Shown here: piece after piece, positions 59,865-64,000 of the stretch
How positions within the stretch are numbered: the stretch's first letter is position 1
Layout of the letters: each line of letters opens with the position of its first letter
Source: Helianthus annuus
Taxonomy: Eukaryota > Streptophyta > Magnoliopsida > Asterales > Asteraceae
DNA length: 64,000 bases
Assembly: GCF_002127325.2 (NCBI RefSeq)
Contig: NC_035441.2
Coordinates: 53,436,464 to 53,500,463 of the forward strand
Direction of reading: 5' to 3'
Notes under the pieces: model-generated
The model's database searches: none
What the model saw: only the letters and a program-made list of their open reading frames with translations
What the model was told of the DNA's origin: nothing
Made by a program: the position numbers and the translations under genes

Positions 59865-59877
59865 TGGTATCAGAGCC
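59865..59877 (+). other. E4 primer binding site (initiator-Met tRNA)
   Basis: TGGTATCAGAGCC, nine bases after the LTR end; a longer gap than in E1 and E3. Confidence 0.9.
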
Positions 59878-60007
59878 ACTGTTTTAAGCTTACTGATTAA
59901 GCTCACTGTTCTAATTGATTTAAGCCTATTGAAAAACAATTAGGAAAATTTTATTCGTCATTCTGTGACTATATGTGCATTAACTTATTAATTGTTGAAA
60001 TTACAGT

Positions 60008-60331
60008 ATGGGTAAACAAAAGATTTCTGCTATCTACCGCAAATTAGATAGTACACCTAAAGAACAGGGAACCTCATCCTCCAAATCTCCCACCGAGTTA
60101 GAGGAAGGAATCTTTGTCCGTAAGGCAAATTATGAAAACCCACTTACCCCGGAGAAAAGGAATTTGATTATTAGGAAGGGTCAAGAGAAAAAGAAACCCC
60201 AAACCAAGAGAGTGAGGTTTAATCCGGAGATTCAGGAAATTAGCAATAATCCACCAGGGGAAAATAACCTAGATGAAAAATGGGCAAATTTGTATCTGCT
60301 CGCTACCGTAGCAGAAAATGCAAATCTTTAA
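60008..60331 (+). CDS. E4 accessory ORF A, unknown
   Basis: 107 residues starting MGKQKISAIYRKLDSTPKEQ, Lys- and Ser-rich and strongly charged, ending in a hydrophobic stretch (WANLYLLATVAENANL). First ATG after the PBS. No recognised domain. Could be an accessory protein or, if spliced, a leader exon. Confidence 0.5.
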   Translation: MGKQKISAIYRKLDSTPKEQGTSSSKSPTELEEGIFVRKANYENPLTPEKRNLIIRKGQEKKKPQTKRVRFNPEIQEISNNPPGENNLDEKWANLYLLATVAENANL

Positions 60332-60491
60332 ACTTTAAATCTAGAAATAAGTACTTCCCAGTAGAAAAATAAATAAATCTGAGTGTGTTCTGTTTGCTGT
60401 TATGTTGTACAAATAAGTGTGCAATAAAAATATTTATTTGTTAAGCTTTGTTCCAAGGTTTTAACTTAGCATTTTTGTGCATTTTGCATAT

Positions 60492-61243
60492 ATGCTACAC
60501 AGCATGAGTGAGCTATCCGAGGCGTTTCAGAACCTCAACCTCTATCCTGTGCCAATTGAAGTCTCCCACAACTTCACTGGTTACATTGCCGACATAGAGG
60601 AACCTCTGGAATTTTCCAAGCTCCACCGCTGGAAAAAGCAAAACCTAAAAAGAGGAGAAGATATGTAGGGTGGAGAAAAGTGCGTAGAAGGAAACCCGCA
60701 ACTAGGAGACTCCCTAAAATAGAAAATCCTGTAAGTGTGAGCAAGGGAAAGGAAATAGAAACCGGAGAAAGTTCCAAACCAGCAGGGACAGAAATAGGGA
60801 TAGACCTAAAGCAAAAGGGAATAGAGATCGGAGAAAGCTCTAAACAGCCGGAGGAGATCACATTCCAGGACGAAATAGACCGTCTACTGGCCAATTGTGA
60901 TATCCTAGAGCCTGTCAACAATAATCTCTTCTCTTACCCTACTACAGCCCAACTCCCAATAAACCTAGAACCAGTTATTCCAGACCCACTAGTCCACACA
61001 CGACCATTAGGCCAAATGGAAGAATGGTGGACCAATGACTGGCAATTCCAAAATATAGTCAATAGTCCCTATAGTTTTCTCCCACAGTTTGATCCAGAAC
61101 CTATCCCTAATCCGCCAATGAGCTATGAAAATTTAGTTGAACTGCATCAGTTTGGTGAAGAACTGATAGGCACTGGGAATAGGATCAGGGAAATTGGGGA
61201 GCAGATTTCCTGGAAGTATGACGAAAGGGAACGTCACTACTGA
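60492..61243 (+). pseudogene. E4 accessory ORF B, unknown, probably one frameshift
   Basis: Two open frames abut: 60492-60668 (MLHSMSELSEAFQNLNLYPV...) and one open through 60620-61243 (Arg/Lys-rich KKRRRY region, then acidic with repeated EIGESSK/EIETGESSK, and MEEWWTNDWQFQNIVNSPYS). A one-base change near 60615-60640 would explain the break. The second frame has a basic N-terminal part, a Pro-rich middle and a C-terminal helix-like end (FGEELIGTGNRIREIGEQIS). No family recognised. It lies between PBS and gag, as does the unrelated extra ORF of E1. Confidence 0.5.
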
Positions 61244-61586
61244 ACTGCCAGTTGATCCAAGAATAGTGGGGAGTGTTTGGAAAAGTTTGTTTGTATCATA
61301 ACTAATATAGTAAAACTAACTCTGTAAAATGGGCAATAAAACAATGTAAGATAAAAAGTGTGTATTGAAGCAGATATAATATATTAAACAAAACAGAAGT
61401 TGAGGCATCGACAATTTTGGATATATCTATATGTTGTAATAATCTATATGTTTATCTGTGATGATTTTATTACCAATAATTAGATACTAATAATTCCTAT
61501 CAATATAAACTAGCAGATGGAAAAACGCTAGTAATGAACCAGTTAATGAAGAGAATCAATCTGAGCAAAATCAGGAAAACCAATAC

Positions 61587-64000
61587 ATGACTAGACAAGA
61601 TATTGAAAATATCATCACTCAAGGGATAGCCAATGCTATTCCAGAAATCATGGCTGCTGCTAGGAAACCTGTTGAATCACAACAAATCATTCCTAGTAAA
61701 CGTACTCAGGAAGATAATTTTAGCCATAGTGTAAATGGAGGCAGAAATCATGATAATTATGATAACAATCCGCAACAGGCCCCACTCCCTAAGAAAATGA
61801 AAGCTGCAACGCCTGGTTGCACTTACAAGGAATTTCTTGCCTGTAAACCAGCAGAATTTGCAGGTAATGAAGGGGCAACTACAACACTGCGATGGTTAGA
61901 GAAAACCGAAGCAGTAATTGCAATAAGTAAATGTGCTGAAGAAGATCAAGTGATGTATGCATCAAACCTGTTCAAAGAATGGGCGCTAGAATGGTGGAAC
62001 ACAGTGCTACAAGCAAAAGGAAGAAGGGTGGCCTATGCAATGAATTGGGAAGAATTTAAGAGTCTTGTCGAAAGAAAATTCTGCCCCGAATACGAAAAGG
62101 AACAAATGGCAAACAAGTTCCTGAGTCATCGTATGATAGGCGTCGACTGTCGGGGATACACTTCGACATTCTTCGAATATGCGAGAGTGGTACCTACCCT
62201 GGCTTCGCCAGAACCGTTACTCATTTCCTGTTATATTTGGGGATTAATCGGAGAAATCCGTAACATCGTTAAAGCTGCAAGACCACGCACTATTGACGAT
62301 GTTGTAGAGTTAGCCAACACCTTAACCGATGAACTGGTGCGCACAAGAGAAGAAGATCGAAAGAAAGAATTGGCTCAGAAGATTACCCAGGGATTTCGTA
62401 CGGGTAATAATAACCGCTTTAAAAGAAGAGGAACAGGGCAATCCTCAACCCCGCCATTCTGCAGAAATTGCAAGAGAAAGCATTTTGGAAGATGCTATAT
62501 AACCTGCAATTTTTGCAAATCAGTAGGACATAGTGAAGATAACTGCAAAAAGAAAGCCATAGTCTGCTATAACTGTGGAGAAACCGGACATGACAAAACA
62601 GAATGCCCTAAATTGGTTAAAGCCGCAGATAATAAAGGCAAACAAGCTGAAGGGGCAACTAAGAAGAATGTTCGCGCATTCCAACTGACCACTCAAGAAG
62701 CCGAACTCATTCCAGACGTGATAGCGGGTACGTTCTTAGTACATAACGTCTATGCAAAAGTATTATTTGACTCTGGTGCAAACCAAAGTTTCATTAATAC
62801 TTCATTCTGCCAAGCTCTTAACCTACCTTTAACTACCCTTAGGCAGATTTTTACAGTCGAAACGGCAGATGGAAATTCTGTCAACATAGACAAAGTATTG
62901 CAAGAAGAAAAGATAGAACTGTTAGGCCATAAGTTTTCTGCAAACCTGTTACCTATGAATTTAGCCGGATTCGATATAGTATTAGGAATGGATTAGTTAG
63001 TTACCAACCATGCTCGAATCCTATGTGATAAGAATTCCGTAGAAATCCATACCCCCACAGGAGAAGTAATCTTAATTACAGGAGATAGACCTCGGAAGCC
63101 ATTAAAATTCATTTCAGTAATGAAACTGGCTAGTTATTCAAGGAAACAAGAAATGGTGTATATGATTTCTGTAATCATTAACGCTAAAAGTAAGGAACTC
63201 CAGGACATCCCTATAGTTTCAGAATACCCAGATGTCTTTCCAGAAGAATTACCTGGGTTACCACCGGATAGGGAAGTAGAGTTTAGAATTCATCTAATTC
63301 CAGGTACTACACCAATAGCTAAGGCACCTTATCGATTAGCACCTACTGAAATGCTAGAATTGAAAAAGCAGTTAGATGAATTACTAAGCAAAGGATTTAA
63401 ACAACCTAGTTCATCCCCTTGGGGTGCACCAGTGTTGTTTGTGAAAAAGAAAGATGGGTCGATGAGAATGTGTATCGATTATAGGGAATTGAACAAGGTT
63501 ACAATTAAGAATCGATACCCACTACCTAGGATTGATGATCTTTTTGATCAATTGCAAGGAGCTAGGTATTTCTCTAAGATAGATTTAAGATCCGGATACC
63601 ACCAGTTGAAAGTACAAGAGGAGGACATACCTAAAACTGCTTTCAGAACTAGGTATGGTCATTATGAGTTTACAGTCATGCCCTTCGGATTAACAAATGC
63701 TCCAGCCGCATTTATGGAGATGATGAATAGAATCTGTAAACCATACTTGGATAAATTTGTAATCGTGTTCATTGACGATATACTAATTTATTCCAAAAGT
63801 CAGGAAGAACATTGTGAGCACCTGCATGCACTCTTAACTTTGTTAAGAAAGGAAAAGCTCTATGCCAAATTCTCGAAGTGTGAATTCTGGCTGCAGGAAG
63901 TACAATTTTTAGGTCATATGGTGAATCACGAAGGAATTCACGTAGATCCTGCTAAAATAGAAGCAATTACTAACTGGAAGGTTCCACGAACGGCTATTGA
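61587..64000 (+). pseudogene. E4 gag-pol (partial), one nonsense codon at the protease
   Basis: MTRQDIENIITQGIANAIPE starts the gag; capsid block with FLACKPAEFAGNEGA, LEWWNTVLQ, VERKFCPEYEKEQ; knuckles CNFCKSVGHSEDNC and CYNCGETGHDKTEC; protease LFDSGANQSF (near 62765). The stop TAG at 62994-62996 sits where the conserved Trp of GMDW is expected, a single-base TGG-to-TAG change; the same frame then stays open to the window edge through [25 protein letters not shown] (near 63480) and [10 protein letters not shown] (near 63768-63797). The element is otherwise undamaged as far as visible. Confidence 0.9.

Larger units (their letters stand above)
58420..64000 (+). mobile_element. E4: Ty3/gypsy element with two accessory ORFs, runs off the window
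   Basis: 5' LTR, PBS, two small ORFs, gag, protease and RT to the right edge. Its first five bases (TGTAA) also stand at 41138-41142: E3 inserted 5 bp inside this LTR and duplicated them. E4 itself sits in E5; the five bases to its left (CTAGA, 41133-41137) are the expected target duplication. The coding style ([28 protein letters not shown]) places it near E1 and E3, but the LTR (1436 bp) is shorter. Confidence 0.9.

Overview
Plant nuclear DNA, almost entirely transposable elements; most likely an Asteraceae genome. Evidence: several long-LTR Ty3/gypsy elements primed by initiator-Met tRNA (PBS TGGTATCAGAGCC) with chromodomain-like integrase tails (Tekay/Del-type chromoviruses), PIF/Harbinger, hAT and Mutator-type MITEs, a Copia remnant, and one plant-specific DUF1677 gene. 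The family assignment to Asteraceae is an inference from the general look of the elements, not from a search.

Layout. 1-13436: element E1, a degenerate minus-strand gypsy element whose outer LTR runs off the window; it carries an extra proline-rich ORF between PBS and gag. E1 sits inside the 5' LTR of E2 (13437-18018, plus), a non-autonomous element with 2.8-kb LTRs and only 1.2 kb of non-coding interior. E2 ends against a 62-bp remnant of an E1-type LTR. 18081-39933: gene-poor 'host' DNA packed with small elements: hAT MITEs (18156-18926, 34739-35163, 37840-37984, larger hAT 32465-33461), a Mutator MITE (20767-21378), a solo LTR (23336-26169, TSD CATTG) splitting a degenerate intron-containing gene, PIF-type MITEs, a Copia 5' end, and the DUF1677 gene (minus, about 28973-29428), the only ordinary gene.

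39934-64000: a five-deep nest. A PIF/Harbinger transposase gene is cut at 40912 by an LTR of the same family as the solo LTR (E5); E5 is cut by E4 (gypsy, gag-pol running off the right edge); E4 is cut only 5 bp inside its 5' LTR by E3 (41143-58419, TSD TGTAA, two 2525-bp LTRs with about nine differences, so very young); E3 is cut at its protease/RT boundary by E6 (45764-52917, TSD CGTGA), which has a 910-bp tandem duplication and a 1482-bp inverted repeat.

Main observation of the hunt: six different LTR families here each have strong stem-loops (often in triplicate) in the last part of the LTR, mostly about 350-550 bp before its 3' end, and five of the six have a GTGAGT splice-donor-like motif upstream of them. 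Together with a probable in-frame 98-nt intron at the start of E3 gag, this suggests that spliced (translated) and unspliced (packaged) transcripts may differ in a structured leader. That is a hypothesis to be tested.
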